The notes: generated by a model from the sequence alone, not told the origin. Shown: positions 32,453 to 46,056, numbered from the stretch's first letter. The stretch is DNA of 64,000 nucleotides from Neisseria cinerea (GCF_900475315.1 NZ_LS483369.1:1768905-1832904), one strand, 5' to 3'. Made by a program: numbers and translations.

Positions 32453-33319
32453 ATGACAAACTTCTTCAAAACCCTTTCCGCCGCCACACTCGCGCTTATT
32501 TTGGCGGCTTGCGGCGGTCAAAAAGACAGCGCGCCCGCAGCCTCTGCTGCCGCCTCTTCAGCCAATAACGGCGCGGAGAAAAAAGAAATTGTCTTCGGTA
32601 CAACGGTTGGCGACTTCGGCGATATGGTCAAAGACCAAATCCAACCTGCGTTGGAGAAAAAAGGATACACCGTCAAACTGGTTGAATTTACCGACTATGT
32701 GCGCCCGAATCTGGCATTGGCGGAGGGCGAGTTGGACATCAACATCTTCCAACACAAACCCTATCTTGACGACTTCAAAAAAGAACACAATCTGGACATC
32801 ACCGAAGCCTTCCAAGTGCCGACTGCACCTTTGGGATTATATCCGGGCAAGCTGAAATCGCTGGAAGAAGTCAAAGACGGCAGCACCGTATCCGCACCCA
32901 ACGACCCGTCCAATTTTGCCCGTGCTTTAGTCATGCTCAACGAATTGGGTTGGATTAAACTTAAAGACGGCATCAATCCGCTGACTGCATCCAAAGCGGA
33001 TATTGCCGAAAACCTGAAAAATATCAAAATCGTCGAGCTTGAAGCCGCGCAACTGCCGCGCAGCCGTGCTGACGTCGATTTTGCCGTCGTTAACGGCAAC
33101 TACGCCATGAGCAGCGGCATGAAGCTGACCGAAGCCCTGTTCCAAGAGCCGAGCTTTGCTTATGTCAACTGGTCTGCCGTCAAGACTGCCGACAAAGACA
33201 GCCAATGGCTTAAAGACGTAACCGAGGCCTATAACTCCGACGAGTTCAAAGCCTACGCGCACAAACGCTTCGAGGGCTACAAATACCCTGCAGTATGGAA
33301 TGAGGGTGCCGCCAAATAA
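32453..33319 (+). CDS. metQ: Methionine-binding lipoprotein MetQ (GNA1946 type)
   Basis: A 288-residue lipoprotein. The lipobox is LILAAC (Cys20), then a low-complexity Ala/Ser linker, then the NlpA/MetQ fold: VFGTTVGDFGDMVKDQI, FTDYVRPNLALAEGELDINIFQHKPYLDDF, and FAVVNGNYAMSSG. It captures methionine for MetNI and is the surface antigen known as GNA1946 in meningococcus. AGGAG precedes the start. It is separated from metI by about 195 bp with DUS copies, so internal termination or separate expression is possible. Confidence 0.94.
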   Translation: MTNFFKTLSAATLALILAACGGQKDSAPAASAAASSANNGAEKKEIVFGTTVGDFGDMVKDQIQPALEKKGYTVKLVEFTDYVRPNLALAEGELDINIFQHKPYLDDFKKEHNLDITEAFQVPTAPLGLYPGKLKSLEEVKDGSTVSAPNDPSNFARALVMLNELGWIKLKDGINPLTASKADIAENLKNIKIVELEAAQLPRSRADVDFAVVNGNYAMSSGMKLTEALFQEPSFAYVNWSAVKTADKDSQWLKDVTEAYNSDEFKAYAHKRFEGYKYPAVWNEGAAK

Positions 33320-33336
33320 GGCCGTTGTATAAAATG

Positions 33337-33375
33337 ATGCCGTCTGAACCGTATCCGTGTTCAGACGGCATTTTT
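33337..33375. terminator. DUS hairpin between metQ and ubiX
   Basis: A 13-bp stem (33337-33349 with 33359-33371) from an inverted DUS pair, then TTTTT. The convergent genes share it. Confidence 0.85.
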
Positions 33376-33380
33376 GTCCT

Positions 33381-33950
33381 TTAGTCCGCTATCCCCTGCC
33401 ATTCCGCCGAATCCGGCGTATTGATTCCGAAAAGCGACAAAGCGTGTGCAACACTGTGTGTAACAATATCGTCTGCAGTTTGCGGTTTGCGGTACATCGC
33501 AGGAACAGGGGGAAACACCACGCCGCCCATTTCTGTTACCCGTTTCATATTCTCCAGATGGGAAAGGTTCAACGGTGCTTCGCGGACCATCAGTACCAGC
33601 CGCCGCCTTTCCTTCAAAACTACATCCGCCGCACGTGTCAGCAGATTGTCGCCGAAGCCGTGCGCGACAGAGGCAAGCGTCCGCATCGAACAGGGTGCAA
33701 CCAGCATCCCGTCCGTTTTAAACGTACCGCTGGCAATACATGCCCCGATATTGCCAATCGGATGGACGAAGTCAGCCAAGGCATATACTTCGTCTTTCGT
33801 ATAATCCGTTTCCGAAGTCCGGGCCATCTCCGCACCTTTCGATACCACAAGGTGTGTTTCGACATCTTGCGTAAGCAGAAGCCGCAATGCCTTAATGCCG
33901 TAAGCAAAGCCGCTTGCCCCGCTGATGCCGACAATCAACCGTCGAGTCAT
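33381..33950 (-). CDS. ubiX: Flavin prenyltransferase UbiX
   Basis: A 189-residue enzyme that joins dimethylallyl phosphate to FMN, making the prenyl-FMN cofactor of UbiD decarboxylase in ubiquinone synthesis. [20 protein letters not shown] is the FMN phosphate-binding N-terminus; [44 protein letters not shown] is the catalytic region. The start could also be the preceding ATG at 33953; 33950 gives better spacing from AAGG. It is divergent from parB. Confidence 0.93.
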   Translation of the reverse strand: MTRRLIVGISGASGFAYGIKALRLLLTQDVETHLVVSKGAEMARTSETDYTKDEVYALADFVHPIGNIGACIASGTFKTDGMLVAPCSMRTLASVAHGFGDNLLTRAADVVLKERRRLVLMVREAPLNLSHLENMKRVTEMGGVVFPPVPAMYRKPQTADDIVTHSVAHALSLFGINTPDSAEWQGIAD

Positions 33951-34032
33951 CATCCGCCTTTCCGTTATGCCGCCGGCAGCGGCAAAGCGGTTATTATAGT
34001 GAAAAAAACGATTCGAGATAAACACGGATACA

Positions 34033-34062
34033 AATTGTCGGCAACACTCAATATCCGATAAA
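34033..34062 (+). promoter_or_regulatory. Putative parB promoter
   Basis: TTGTCG (34033-34038), 18-bp spacer, TAAAAT (34057-34062), 45 bp before the start. Confidence 0.4.
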
Positions 34063-34106
34063 ATACCGACTTTATCATTACATTTGAACACGTAAGGGAG
34101 AAAGGC

Positions 34107-34967
34107 ATGGCAAAAGTAAAAGGCGGATTGGGGCGCGGTTTGGATTCGCTGCTCGCCAACGGCGCAGACAACAGCAGCGGCGACCGATTGACCACGGTTG
34201 CAGTTAAAGATATCCAGCCCGGCCGCTATCAGGCGCGTGTTCAAATCGATGACGAAGCCTTGCAGGAGCTGGCGGATTCGATTAAAGCACAGGGCGTGAT
34301 ACAGCCCGTCATTGTGCGGGAACACGGTTTGTCCCGGTACGAACTGATTGCAGGAGAGCGGCGATGGCGCGCCTCCCAGCTTGCCGGCCTGACTGAAATC
34401 CCCGTCGTTATCAAGACTATCAGCGACGAAACCGCACTGGCCATGGGGTTGATAGAAAACCTTCAGCGAGAGAATCTCAACCCTATCGAAGAAGCACAGG
34501 GGTTGAAACGTCTTGCTGATGAGTTCGGACTGACCCACGAAACCATAGCCAAAGCCGTCGGTAAAAGCCGAAGTGCGATTTCCAACAGCCTGCGCCTTTT
34601 AAGCCTGCCCGAACCCGTGCAGGAAATGCTTTACCAACGCCGCTTGGAAATGGGGCATGCCCGTGCGTTGCTGACCCTCCCCGTCGTAGAACAGCTCGAG
34701 TTGGCGCAAAAGGCCGTTAAAAACGGCTGGTCGGTGCGCGAAGTCGAGCGCCGCAGCCAAATTGCCCATCAGAACAAACAGTCCGAACCCAAAAAAAATA
34801 CTGCTTCCGACATCAGCCGCCTTAACGATTTGCTGACTGAAAGGCTGGGTGTCAACGCTGAGGTCAAAACCGTTAACCACAAAAAAGGCAGGATTGTCCT
34901 GTATTTCGATACGCCCGAAACGTTCGGCCACCTGTTGGAGCAGTTGGGAATAGATTACCAGCCTTAA
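34107..34967 (+). CDS. parB: Chromosome partitioning protein ParB
   Basis: A 286-residue ParB. The N-terminus [13 protein letters not shown] is the ParA-contact motif. The CTP-binding region has [34 protein letters not shown] and [13 protein letters not shown]. The helix-turn-helix reads [27 protein letters not shown], and a C-terminal dimer domain follows. It binds parS sites near the origin. The usual parA partner is not next to it: ubiX is divergent upstream and atpI lies downstream. A location some 30 kb from dnaA is usual for ori-proximal partition genes. Confidence 0.94.
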   Translation: MAKVKGGLGRGLDSLLANGADNSSGDRLTTVAVKDIQPGRYQARVQIDDEALQELADSIKAQGVIQPVIVREHGLSRYELIAGERRWRASQLAGLTEIPVVIKTISDETALAMGLIENLQRENLNPIEEAQGLKRLADEFGLTHETIAKAVGKSRSAISNSLRLLSLPEPVQEMLYQRRLEMGHARALLTLPVVEQLELAQKAVKNGWSVREVERRSQIAHQNKQSEPKKNTASDISRLNDLLTERLGVNAEVKTVNHKKGRIVLYFDTPETFGHLLEQLGIDYQP

Positions 34968-35129
34968 TTTTGCGCAATATGCCGTCTGGAATATAAAGTG
35001 TAAAGAAATTGCGGACAAACTCCTCAATATCCTGTAATCATATGTAATATGTGCTAGAATGGCGAAGTTGGATTTTGGGGAGTCGCTTGTCTGTATCGGC
35101 GGCGAGTTTCACAAAGATTAACATATTGC

Positions 35130-35158
35130 TTGACGTAAGAAGGCTTCTAAATTATATT
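35130..35158 (+). promoter_or_regulatory. Promoter of the atp operon
   Basis: TTGACG (35130-35135), 17-bp spacer, TATATT (35153-35158). A GCCTC/GAGGC hairpin (35165-35180) and a T-run follow, just before atpI. Confidence 0.65.
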
Positions 35159-35196
35159 AGCCGCGCCTCAAATCCGAGGCGGAATCATTCTTTTTT

Positions 35197-36406
<1,210 letters not shown>

Positions 36407-36432
36407 TTTTCCTAAGTAGTTTGTTTTTGTAG

Positions 36433-36699
<267 letters not shown>

Positions 36700-36772
36700 T
36701 CAAGACGGAGAAATCCGTTCAGATACAGGCTTACCGTCTGTTTGATTAACCCAGATACGAAGGTTAAGTAAC

Positions 36773-37243
36773 GTGAATATTAATGCAACCTTATTTGCGC
36801 AAATCCTAGTTTTCTTTGGCTTGGTTTGGTTTACGATGAAATTCGTATGGCCTCCGATTGCCAAAGCATTGGATGAGCGTGCCGCAAAAATCGCCGAGGG
36901 CTTGGCTGCCGCCGAGCGCGGTAAGAGCGATTTTGAGCAGGCAGAGAAAAAAGTTGCAGAACTTATGGCCGAAGGGCGTCATCAGGTAACCGAAATGGTT
37001 GCCAACGCCGAAAAACGTGCTGCAAAAATTGTAGAAGAAGCTAAAGAGCAAGCTTCTCATGAAGCAGCACGCATTGCAGCCCAAGCAAAAGCTGATGTAG
37101 AGCAAGAAGTTAACCGTGCACGCGAAGTGTTGCGCGAACAGGTTGCTTCATTGGCTGTTAAAGGTGCGGAATCTATCCTGCGTAAAGAAGTTGATGCTTC
37201 CAAACATGCAGATTTGCTCAGTGCCTTAAAACAGGAGCTGTAA
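36773..37243 (+). CDS. atpF: ATP synthase F0 subunit b
   Basis: A 156-residue stator subunit with one N-terminal transmembrane helix ([25 protein letters not shown]) and a long charged coiled coil. It starts with GTG at 36773, preceded by AAGG. Length matches E. coli b (156 residues). Confidence 0.96.
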   Translation: MNINATLFAQILVFFGLVWFTMKFVWPPIAKALDERAAKIAEGLAAAERGKSDFEQAEKKVAELMAEGRHQVTEMVANAEKRAAKIVEEAKEQASHEAARIAAQAKADVEQEVNRAREVLREQVASLAVKGAESILRKEVDASKHADLLSALKQEL

Positions 37244-37247
37244 TCTT

Positions 37248-37781
37248 ATGGCAGAGTTCGCAACGATTGCCAGACCTTATGCGAAAGCATTGTTTAGTCT
37301 GGCTCAGGAAAAAAACCAAATCGAGTCTTGGTTGGGCGAACTGAAAGAACTCGCAGCGGTTGTTCAAGATGAGAAAGTCATCGCTTTCATCGAGCAGCCG
37401 GAAACGGGAGCTTCCGAAAAGGCAGAAACGCTCAAAGGTCTTGTCGGTATCAAAAATGTCGAATTGGCAAATTTTATTACCGTTTTGGCCGAACAAAAGC
37501 GTTTGCTGGTATTGCCGGAAATTTATGCCCAATATCAAGATTTGACCTTGATACACAACAATACGAAATCGGCAGTAATTTATAGCGCGTATGAACTCAG
37601 TTCTCAGCAGCTGGCCGATGTTACCGATATCCTGATAAAACGCTTTAACAGCAAATTGGATGTGGTGGCTAAAGTTGCCCCTGAATTAATCGGTGGCATC
37701 AAAGTAGAGGTGGGTGATCAGGTCTTGGATTTGTCCGTACAAGGCAAACTGAATGCTTTGTATGCGACTATGACAAATTAG
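37248..37781 (+). CDS. atpH: ATP synthase F1 subunit delta
   Basis: A 177-residue delta subunit linking b to the top of the alpha-beta ring: [15 protein letters not shown] at the N-terminus, and [25 protein letters not shown] at the C-terminus. It lies four bases after atpF. Confidence 0.96.
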   Translation: MAEFATIARPYAKALFSLAQEKNQIESWLGELKELAAVVQDEKVIAFIEQPETGASEKAETLKGLVGIKNVELANFITVLAEQKRLLVLPEIYAQYQDLTLIHNNTKSAVIYSAYELSSQQLADVTDILIKRFNSKLDVVAKVAPELIGGIKVEVGDQVLDLSVQGKLNALYATMTN

Positions 37782-37791
37782 GAGAGTTTTC

Positions 37792-39339
37792 ATGCAGCTT
37801 AATCCTGCTGAAATTAGCGATTTGATTAAAGCCAAAATCGAAAATCTGTCCGTCAATGCAGAAGTGCGTACCCGTGGTACTGTCGTTTCCGTTACAGACG
37901 GCATTGTGCGCATTCATGGCTTGTCAGACGCGATGCAAGGTGAGATGCTCGAATTCCCCGGTAACACTTTCGGTCTGGCCATGAACTTGGAGCGTGACTC
38001 CGTCGGTGCCGTAGTGTTGGGTGAGTACGAACACATTAAAGAAGGCGATACAGTTACCTGTACCGGCCGTATTTTGGAAGTGCCGATTGGTCGCGAATTG
38101 GTTGGCCGCGTAGTTGATGCATTGGGTCGTCCTATCGATGGAAAAGGTCCAATCAACACGACATTGACTGCTCCAATCGAAAAAATTGCACCAGGCGTGA
38201 TTGCGCGTAAATCGGTTGACCAACCAATGCAAACCGGTCTGAAAGCTATTGATTCTATGGTTCCGGTTGGTCGTGGCCAACGTGAGTTGATTATTGGTGA
38301 CCGTCAAACCGGTAAAACAGCCGTAGCACTGGATGCCATCGTTAACCAAAAAGGTACAGGCGTTATCTGTATTTATGTGGCTATCGGTCAAAAAGCATCT
38401 TCTATTGCCAACGTAGTACGCAAATTGGAAGAGCATGGCGCGATGGAACATACTATCGTGGTTGCTGCAACTGCTTCTGAAGCCGCTGCACTGCAATACA
38501 TCGCTCCTTACTCCGGTTGTACCATGGGTGAATTCTTCCGTGACCGCGGTGAAGATGCATTGATCGTGTATGATGACTTGTCTAAACAAGCCGTTGCATA
38601 CCGTCAAATTTCCCTGCTGTTACGCCGTCCTCCTGGTCGTGAAGCATATCCTGGCGACGTATTCTATCTGCACTCCCGTCTGTTGGAACGTGCGGCTCGC
38701 GTCAGCGAAAACGAAGTTGAAAAACTGACCAATGGTGAAGTAAAAGGCAAAACCGGTTCTCTGACTGCGTTGCCAATTATTGAAACCCAAGCCGGTGACG
38801 TATCAGCATTCGTACCAACCAACGTAATTTCGATTACAGACGGCCAAATCTTCTTGGAAACCGACTTGTTCAACGCCGGTATCCGTCCTGCAATCAATGC
38901 CGGTATTTCCGTATCGCGCGTGGGTGGTGCAGCACAAACCAAAGTCATCAAAAAACTGGGTGGCGGTATCCGTTTGGCGTTGGCACAGTACCGTGAATTG
39001 GCGGCGTTCTCGCAATTTGCTTCCGATTTGGACGAAGCAACACGCAAACAGCTGCAACACGGTGAAGTGGTTACTGAATTGATGAAACAAAAACAATTCA
39101 GCACATTGAACACTGCCGAAATGGCATTGACTTTGTGGGCGATCAACAACGGTTCTTACGCAGATGTTCCGGTATCCAAAGCCTTGGCTTTCGAAGCAGA
39201 ATTCTTGAGTTTCGTACGTACGCAACATCCTGAGGTTCTGGAAGCGATTAATGCATCAGGCGCAATGTCTGACGAAAGCGAAAAAGCATTGACCGAAGCC
39301 ATGAAATCTTTCAAATCTTCTTACGCTTACCAAGCATAA
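37792..39339 (+). CDS. atpA: ATP synthase F1 subunit alpha
   Basis: A 515-residue non-catalytic nucleotide-binding subunit. P-loop [11 protein letters not shown] (about residue 170). The conserved [22 protein letters not shown] and the arginine-finger region [20 protein letters not shown] are present. It lies ten bases after atpH. The gene uses codons typical of highly expressed genes. Confidence 0.98.
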   Translation: MQLNPAEISDLIKAKIENLSVNAEVRTRGTVVSVTDGIVRIHGLSDAMQGEMLEFPGNTFGLAMNLERDSVGAVVLGEYEHIKEGDTVTCTGRILEVPIGRELVGRVVDALGRPIDGKGPINTTLTAPIEKIAPGVIARKSVDQPMQTGLKAIDSMVPVGRGQRELIIGDRQTGKTAVALDAIVNQKGTGVICIYVAIGQKASSIANVVRKLEEHGAMEHTIVVAATASEAAALQYIAPYSGCTMGEFFRDRGEDALIVYDDLSKQAVAYRQISLLLRRPPGREAYPGDVFYLHSRLLERAARVSENEVEKLTNGEVKGKTGSLTALPIIETQAGDVSAFVPTNVISITDGQIFLETDLFNAGIRPAINAGISVSRVGGAAQTKVIKKLGGGIRLALAQYRELAAFSQFASDLDEATRKQLQHGEVVTELMKQKQFSTLNTAEMALTLWAINNGSYADVPVSKALAFEAEFLSFVRTQHPEVLEAINASGAMSDESEKALTEAMKSFKSSYAYQA

Positions 39340-39363
39340 GTATTGAGATGAAAGGAGTCTGAA

Positions 39364-40239
39364 ATGGCAGTCGGAAAAGAGATTCTCACCAAAATCCGTA
39401 GTGTTCAAAATACTCAAAAGATCACTAAAGCGATGCAAATGGTGTCGACCTCTAAAATGCGGAAGACTCAAGACCGGATGCGCTTAGCGCGTCCGTACGC
39501 CGAAAAAGTGCGTACAGTGATGAGCCATCTTGCACAGACCAATGCCGATCATGGTATCAAACTGTTGGAGCCACACCGCGAAGTGCGTCGTGCCGGCTTC
39601 ATTTTGATTACCTCGGATAAAGGTTTGTGCGGTGGCTTGAACGCAAACGTACTGAAAAAGTTTTTGGCGCAAGTTCAAGAGTATCAGGAACAAGGCATCG
39701 AAGTCGAAGTCGTGTGCCTGGGTAGCAAAGGTTTGGCTGCATGCCAAAGCATCGGTTTGAATGTTATTGCCAGCGCAACTAATTTGGGCGACACCCCAAA
39801 AATGGAGGCGTTGCTTGGCCCTTTGACCGAAATCTTCCAATGTTATGAAAAGCATGAATTAGACCGTATCCATATGGTTTACTCATGTTTTATCAACACG
39901 ATGCGCCAAGAGCCGCGTATGGAAGTGTTGCTGCCTATCGGTGAAAACGTTATTGACGACAAAGCGGGTCATTCTTCATTCGCTTGGGAATACCGCTACG
40001 AGCCGAGCCCTGTCGCCGTATTGGAATATTTGGTTCGCCGCTATTTAGAGTCTGTGGTTTATCAGGCATTGAGCGACAACATGGCATCCGAACAAGCCGC
40101 GCGTATGGTAGCGATGAAAGCCGCAACCGACAACGCAGGCAATGCCATTAAAGAGTTGCGCTTGGTGTACAACAAATCGCGTCAAGCCGCGATTACCACA
40201 GAATTGTCAGAAATTGTAGCAGGTGCAGCGGCAGTTTAA
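39364..40239 (+). CDS. atpG: ATP synthase F1 subunit gamma
   Basis: A 291-residue rotor shaft: KEILTKIRSVQNTQKITKAMQMVSTSKMRK at the N-terminus, LITSDKGLCGGLN in the globular part, and MAAMKAATDNAGNAI-type helix (here MVAMKAATDNAGNAIKELRLVYNKSRQAAITTEL) at the C-terminus. A DUS sits in the 38-bp gap before atpD. Confidence 0.97.
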   Translation: MAVGKEILTKIRSVQNTQKITKAMQMVSTSKMRKTQDRMRLARPYAEKVRTVMSHLAQTNADHGIKLLEPHREVRRAGFILITSDKGLCGGLNANVLKKFLAQVQEYQEQGIEVEVVCLGSKGLAACQSIGLNVIASATNLGDTPKMEALLGPLTEIFQCYEKHELDRIHMVYSCFINTMRQEPRMEVLLPIGENVIDDKAGHSSFAWEYRYEPSPVAVLEYLVRRYLESVVYQALSDNMASEQAARMVAMKAATDNAGNAIKELRLVYNKSRQAAITTELSEIVAGAAAV

Positions 40240-40268
40240 TGCCGTCTGAAGCCTGAACAGGAAATTAG

Positions 40269-41675
<1,407 letters not shown>

Positions 41676-41685
41676 GGAGGTCGGC

Positions 41686-42108
41686 ATGAGCGTCATGCAA
41701 GTTGAAGTGGTCAGTAGCGAGCAAAACATCTATTCGGGCGAAGCCAGCTTTGTAGTGGTTCCGACCGTTCAAGGTGAGCTTGGTATTTACCCGCGACACG
41801 AGCCGATTATGAGTTTGGTGCGGCCGGGAGCTTTGCGTTTGACTGTTCCCGGCGAGGATAAGGAGGTCCTGGTTGCTGTTTCCGGCGGCGTCTTGGAAGT
41901 TCAACCTGATAAAGTTACCGTTTTGGCGGACGTTGCCGTCCGTAGTGCGGAGATGGATCAGGCACGTGCGGAAGAGGCGAAAAAAGCTGCCGAAGCCGGT
42001 ATCTCTCAAGCCAAAGACGATAAGGATTTGGTAGAGGCACACAAGGCATTGGCTGCCGCAATTGCACAGCTCAAGACTTTGGACTATATCCGTTCGCACA
42101 AAAAATAA
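41686..42108 (+). CDS. atpC: ATP synthase F1 subunit epsilon
   Basis: A 140-residue epsilon subunit: N-terminal beta-sandwich (VEVVSSEQNIYSGEASFVVVPTVQGELGIYPRHEPIMSLVRPG) and C-terminal helical pair (RAEEAKKAAEAG, EAHKALAAAIAQLKTLDYIR) that can inhibit ATP hydrolysis. It closes the operon before a strong terminator. Confidence 0.96.
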   Translation: MSVMQVEVVSSEQNIYSGEASFVVVPTVQGELGIYPRHEPIMSLVRPGALRLTVPGEDKEVLVAVSGGVLEVQPDKVTVLADVAVRSAEMDQARAEEAKKAAEAGISQAKDDKDLVEAHKALAAAIAQLKTLDYIRSHKK

Positions 42109-42125
42109 AACTTGTGTGGTTTGGG

Positions 42126-42155
42126 AAAGCACGGTCGTTTGGCCGTGCTTTTTAT
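42126..42155 (+). terminator. Rho-independent terminator of the atp operon
   Basis: An 11-bp stem AAAGCACGGTC / GGCCGTGCTTT (one G-U pair), a 4-base loop and a T-rich tail. Confidence 0.9.
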
Positions 42156-42280
42156 TTTCCGGATTTAAATTAAAAAATTATCCATCCCCTGGTTTCAAAT
42201 CAGGCTGTCTTCGAGATAAATCTATTCAAGCGGCTATGGAAACAGTAAAATAAAACCTTTATTTTATCGAACAATAAGTC

Positions 42281-43186
42281 ATGCTCACCTTTCAACAAAT
42301 CATCTTTAAACTGCAAACATTCTGGGCAGACAAAGGCTGCACCGTCATCCAACCTTTCGACATGGAAGTCGGCGCAGGTACTTCCCACCCCGCCACCTGC
42401 CTGCGCGCACTCGGCCCCGAGCCTTGGTTTGCCGCCTACGTCCAACCCAGCCGCCGCCCTAAAGACGGCCGCTACGGCGACAACCCCAACCGCCTGCAAC
42501 ACTATTACCAATTTCAAGTCGCCCTCAAACCTGCCCCCGCCAATATTCAAGACCTCTATCTCGACTCCCTGCGCGAATTGGGCATCGACCCCAAAGTGCA
42601 CGATATCCGCTTCGTCGAAGACGACTGGGAAAACCCCACCCTCGGCGCATGGGGCTTGGGCTGGGAAGTTTGGCTAAACGGCATGGAAGTGACCCAGTTC
42701 ACCTACTTCCAACAAGTCGGCGGCATTGACTGCACCCCCGTACTCGGCGAAATCACCTACGGCATCGAACGCTTGGCGATGTACCTGCAAGGCGTGGAAA
42801 ACGTCTATGACCTCGTTTGGGCAAAAACGCTGGACGGGAATACAGTAACTTACGGCGACGTGTACCACCAAAACGAAGTTGAACAATCCACCTACAACTT
42901 CGAATACAGCGATGCCGATTGGCTGCTGCGCCAGTTCAACGACTACGAAGCACAAGCCAAACGCCTGCTCGCCGAAGAAAACGCCAGCCTTGCCTTACCT
43001 GCCTACGAGCTCGTCCTCAAAGCGGGGCATACGTTCAACCTATTAGACGCACGCGGTGCCATTTCCGTTACTGAGCGCGCCACCTACATCGGCCGCATCC
43101 GCGCGCTGAGCCGCGCTGTGGCGCAAAAATATGTCGAAAGCCGCGAAAAACTGGGCTTTCCCTTAATGAAGGCAAATGCCGCCTAA
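42281..43186 (+). CDS. glyQ: Glycyl-tRNA synthetase alpha subunit
   Basis: A 301-residue class II synthetase catalytic subunit of the bacterial alpha2beta2 enzyme: [39 protein letters not shown], motif 2 [24 protein letters not shown], and [12 protein letters not shown]. It charges tRNA-Gly with glycine together with GlyS. The yggL gene lies between the two subunits' genes. Ribosome-binding sequence before the ATG is weak (AATAAG). Confidence 0.97.
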   Translation: MLTFQQIIFKLQTFWADKGCTVIQPFDMEVGAGTSHPATCLRALGPEPWFAAYVQPSRRPKDGRYGDNPNRLQHYYQFQVALKPAPANIQDLYLDSLRELGIDPKVHDIRFVEDDWENPTLGAWGLGWEVWLNGMEVTQFTYFQQVGGIDCTPVLGEITYGIERLAMYLQGVENVYDLVWAKTLDGNTVTYGDVYHQNEVEQSTYNFEYSDADWLLRQFNDYEAQAKRLLAEENASLALPAYELVLKAGHTFNLLDARGAISVTERATYIGRIRALSRAVAQKYVESREKLGFPLMKANAA

Positions 43187-43261
43187 GGGGGCGACGATTT
43201 TTTACGTTCGGGCGGTCCGATATGGCAGCCGTCTGTAAACCATTATAATTTTAGGAAAATC

Positions 43262-43672
43262 ATGCCTGTCTATTTCCGCACCCCAAGCAGGAAACGCCTG
43301 CACAAAATGAACCGCCGCAAGCATAAAAAGCTGCATTTGGGCGAGTTTCAAACATTGATTTTCGGCGTTCAAGGCAGTTTGCATCAACCTGCGGATGATG
43401 CCGAAGCGTTTGGTCGTTTTATGGACGAGCTTATCGCGTATCTTGTGGTAAACGGCTTGGAAATGGCGGGTGGGGGCGATTGCGGTGATTTTTCGTGCCT
43501 GTTTCAAAAATCCGGCGCCCGAGGCTTGGGCGAAACCGAGAAAAAGGCCATTATCTCTTGGCTGGCAGGCCGTGAAGATGTCGCCACTTTGTACGCCACC
43601 CCGCTAGTTGATGGTTTTTATGGGGATGACGGCTGGGAAAATTACAGCGAAACCTATAAACAGGCAGATTAA
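43262..43672 (+). CDS. yggL: YggL / DUF469 family protein
   Basis: A 136-residue DUF469 protein. The basic N-terminus RKRLHKMNRRKHKKLHLGEFQTLIFGVQG, the central DELIAYLVVNGLEMAGGGD, and the C-terminal ISWLAGREDVATLYATPLVDGFYGD match the YggL pattern. E. coli YggL has been found associated with the 50S ribosome. It sits between glyQ and glyS, so it is likely translated with them. Confidence 0.88.
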   Translation: MPVYFRTPSRKRLHKMNRRKHKKLHLGEFQTLIFGVQGSLHQPADDAEAFGRFMDELIAYLVVNGLEMAGGGDCGDFSCLFQKSGARGLGETEKKAIISWLAGREDVATLYATPLVDGFYGDDGWENYSETYKQAD

Positions 43673-43692
43673 CCAAATTCAAAGAAAGCCGA

Positions 43693-45756
43693 ATGATGAC
43701 CCAAACCCTTTTAATCGAACTCCTTACCGAAGAACTCCCGCCAAAAGCCCTCAATAATTTGGGCAACCATTTTGCCGCTTCCGTTACCGAAGGCTTGGAA
43801 AAGGCGCAACTGATAGCCGGCACGGCAGAATTTACTGCCTACGCTTCTCCGCGCCGTTTGGCTGTTCAAATTAAAAACGTGAAAGCCGTTCAAGCCGATC
43901 AGAAAATCGTGAAAAAAGGCCCTGCCGTAGCGAATGCCATGAAAGACGGTGCGCCGACCAAGGCTTTGGAAGGTTTCGCGCGCGGTGCTGGGGCGAAAAT
44001 CGAAGACTTGACCATCGTCCACGACGGCAAGCAGGATGTGTACGCCTATGAATACGTCCAAACCGGCAAACCGTTGGGCGAACTCTTGGAAGACATTATC
44101 AATCAAGCGGTTAAGAAGCTGCCGATTCCGAAAGTAATGCGTTGGGGCAGCAGCACGTTTACTTTCGTGCGCCCCGTTCATGGGCTGATTGTGCTGCACG
44201 GCGGCGACATCGTAAACGTCAGCGTTTTGGGCCTGCAAAGTGGCAATCAAACCTTGGGACATCGCTTCCTGTCCAGCAGCGAAATCACCATTGAAAACGC
44301 CGACAACTACGCCACACAAATGCGTGAGCAAGGCAAAGTGGAAGCCTCGTTTGCCGAGCGCAAAGCCGCCATTCAGACGGCCTTGAACGAGCAGGCAGGC
44401 CGTCTGAACGCGACCGTTGCCGCCGATGAAGCCTTGTTGGACGAAGTGACCGCATTGGTCGAATGGCCTGTGGTATTGGAAGCTGGTTTTGAAGAACACT
44501 TCCTCGCCGTACCGCAGGAATGTTTGATTCTGACCATGCAGCAAAACCAAAAATACTTCCCGCTGCTCGACCAAAACGGCAAGCTGATGAACCGCTTCCT
44601 GCTGGTCTCCAACCTGCAAACCGAAGACCCGTCGCACATCATCCAGGGTAACGAACGCGTTTTGCGCGCGCGCCTGTCTGATGCCGAGTTCTTCTACAAG
44701 CAAGACCAAAAAGCGACTTTGGAAAGCCGTCTGCCCAAGCTGGCAAACGTGGTTTATCACAACAAAATCGGCTCGCAAGCCGAGCGTATCGAACGCTTGC
44801 AAAGCATCGCTGCCCACATCGCCAAGGCTTTGGGCGCGGATGCCGCCGCAGCCGAACGCGCCGCGCGTTTGGCAAAAGCCGACTTGGTAACCGAAATGGT
44901 CGGCGAATTCCCCGAATTGCAAGGCACCATGGGCAAATACTATGCCCGCTTGGACGGAGAAACCGAAGAAATCGCCGAAGCCATCGAGCAACACTACCAA
45001 CCGCGTTTTGCCGGCGACAACCTGCCAGAGGGCAAAGTGGCCACCGCCGTTGCGCTGGCCGACAAACTGGAAACCTTGGTCGGCATTTGGGGCATCGGCC
45101 TGATTCCGACCGGCGACAAAGACCCCTACGCCCTGCGTCGCGCCGCCTTGGGTATTTTGCGGATGCTGATGCAGTATGGTTTGGATGTGAACGAGCTGAT
45201 TCAGACGACCTTCGACAGCTTCCCCAAAGGTTTGCTCAACGAGAAAACGCCGTCTGAAACCGCCGACTTCATGCAGGCGCGCCTTGCCGTATTGCTACAA
45301 AATGACTATCCGCAAGACATCGTTGCCGCCGTACTCGCCAAACAGCCGCGCCGTTTGGACGATTTGACCGCCAAACTGCAAGCCGTTGCCGCGTTCAAAC
45401 AACTGCCCGAAGCCGCCGCGCTCGCCGCCGCCAACAAACGCGTGCAAAACCTGCTGAAAAAAGCCGATGCCGCGTTGGGCGAAGTCAATGAAAGCCAGCT
45501 GCAACAAGACGAAGAAAAAGCCCTGTATGCCGCCGCGCAAGGTTTGCAGCCGAAAATTGCCGCCGCCGTTGCCGAAGGCAATTTTCAGACGGCCTTATCA
45601 GAACTGGCTTCCGTCAAACCGCAAGTCGATGCCTTCTTCGACGGCGTGATGGTGATGGCGGAAGATCCCGTCGTAAAACAAAACCGCCTGAACCTGCTGA
45701 ACCGTTTGGCAGAGCAGATGAACGCAGTAGCGGATATCGCGCTCTTGAGCGAGTAA
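43693..45756 (+). CDS. glyS: Glycyl-tRNA synthetase beta subunit
   Basis: A 687-residue tRNA-binding subunit of glycyl-tRNA synthetase: TLLIELLTEELPPKALNNLGNHF at the N-terminus, MRWGSSTFTFVRPVHGLIVLHGG, NEFFYKQD-type DAEFFYKQDQKATLE, and a C-terminal DALR-like anticodon domain. The start could also be the second ATG at 43696. One DUS variant occurs near 45248 inside the gene. A long reverse-strand frame here is a codon-bias shadow. Confidence 0.97.
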   Translation: MMTQTLLIELLTEELPPKALNNLGNHFAASVTEGLEKAQLIAGTAEFTAYASPRRLAVQIKNVKAVQADQKIVKKGPAVANAMKDGAPTKALEGFARGAGAKIEDLTIVHDGKQDVYAYEYVQTGKPLGELLEDIINQAVKKLPIPKVMRWGSSTFTFVRPVHGLIVLHGGDIVNVSVLGLQSGNQTLGHRFLSSSEITIENADNYATQMREQGKVEASFAERKAAIQTALNEQAGRLNATVAADEALLDEVTALVEWPVVLEAGFEEHFLAVPQECLILTMQQNQKYFPLLDQNGKLMNRFLLVSNLQTEDPSHIIQGNERVLRARLSDAEFFYKQDQKATLESRLPKLANVVYHNKIGSQAERIERLQSIAAHIAKALGADAAAAERAARLAKADLVTEMVGEFPELQGTMGKYYARLDGETEEIAEAIEQHYQPRFAGDNLPEGKVATAVALADKLETLVGIWGIGLIPTGDKDPYALRRAALGILRMLMQYGLDVNELIQTTFDSFPKGLLNEKTPSETADFMQARLAVLLQNDYPQDIVAAVLAKQPRRLDDLTAKLQAVAAFKQLPEAAALAAANKRVQNLLKKADAALGEVNESQLQQDEEKALYAAAQGLQPKIAAAVAEGNFQTALSELASVKPQVDAFFDGVMVMAEDPVVKQNRLNLLNRLAEQMNAVADIALLSE

Positions 45757-45772
45757 CCGTTGTATAGTCCAA

Positions 45773-45799
45773 ATGCCGTCTGAAGCCTTCAGACGGCAT
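45773..45799. terminator. DUS hairpin after glyS
   Basis: A 13-bp stem (45773-45785 with 45787-45799) with a one-base loop as drawn, from an inverted DUS pair. Confidence 0.8.
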
Positions 45800-46056
45800 C
45801 AAATTATCTGTAGGATAAATTGCAGCCCCTAGTCAGCGTTTTAATCTGTGCCTATAACGTAGAAAATACTTTGCACAAGCACTGGATGCCGTAGTTCGGC
45901 AGACTTGGCGTTTTTATATCGTCATGCCTTACGGTGTGTCATATGGTGTGTGGGCATAGGGATTTGGTGTTTAGGAATGATGGAGGGGCGATCTGTATTT
46001 CCGTCACGGAGAGGCGGTAATTGGTTTTTTCTCATTTTGATTCGCTATATAATGAA

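Noticed and set aside
33381..34538. Longer ubiX frame reaching into parB
   Set aside because: The extension runs antisense through parB and lacks family similarity; UbiX starts at 33950.
43711..45000. 429-codon open frame opposite glyS
   Set aside because: glyS is complete and strongly conserved on the other strand; the reverse frame has no recognisable features.
45800..46056. Search for a gene or sRNA after glyS
   Set aside because: No open frame with a start signal, no promoter-terminator pair, and no repeat family could be recognised.
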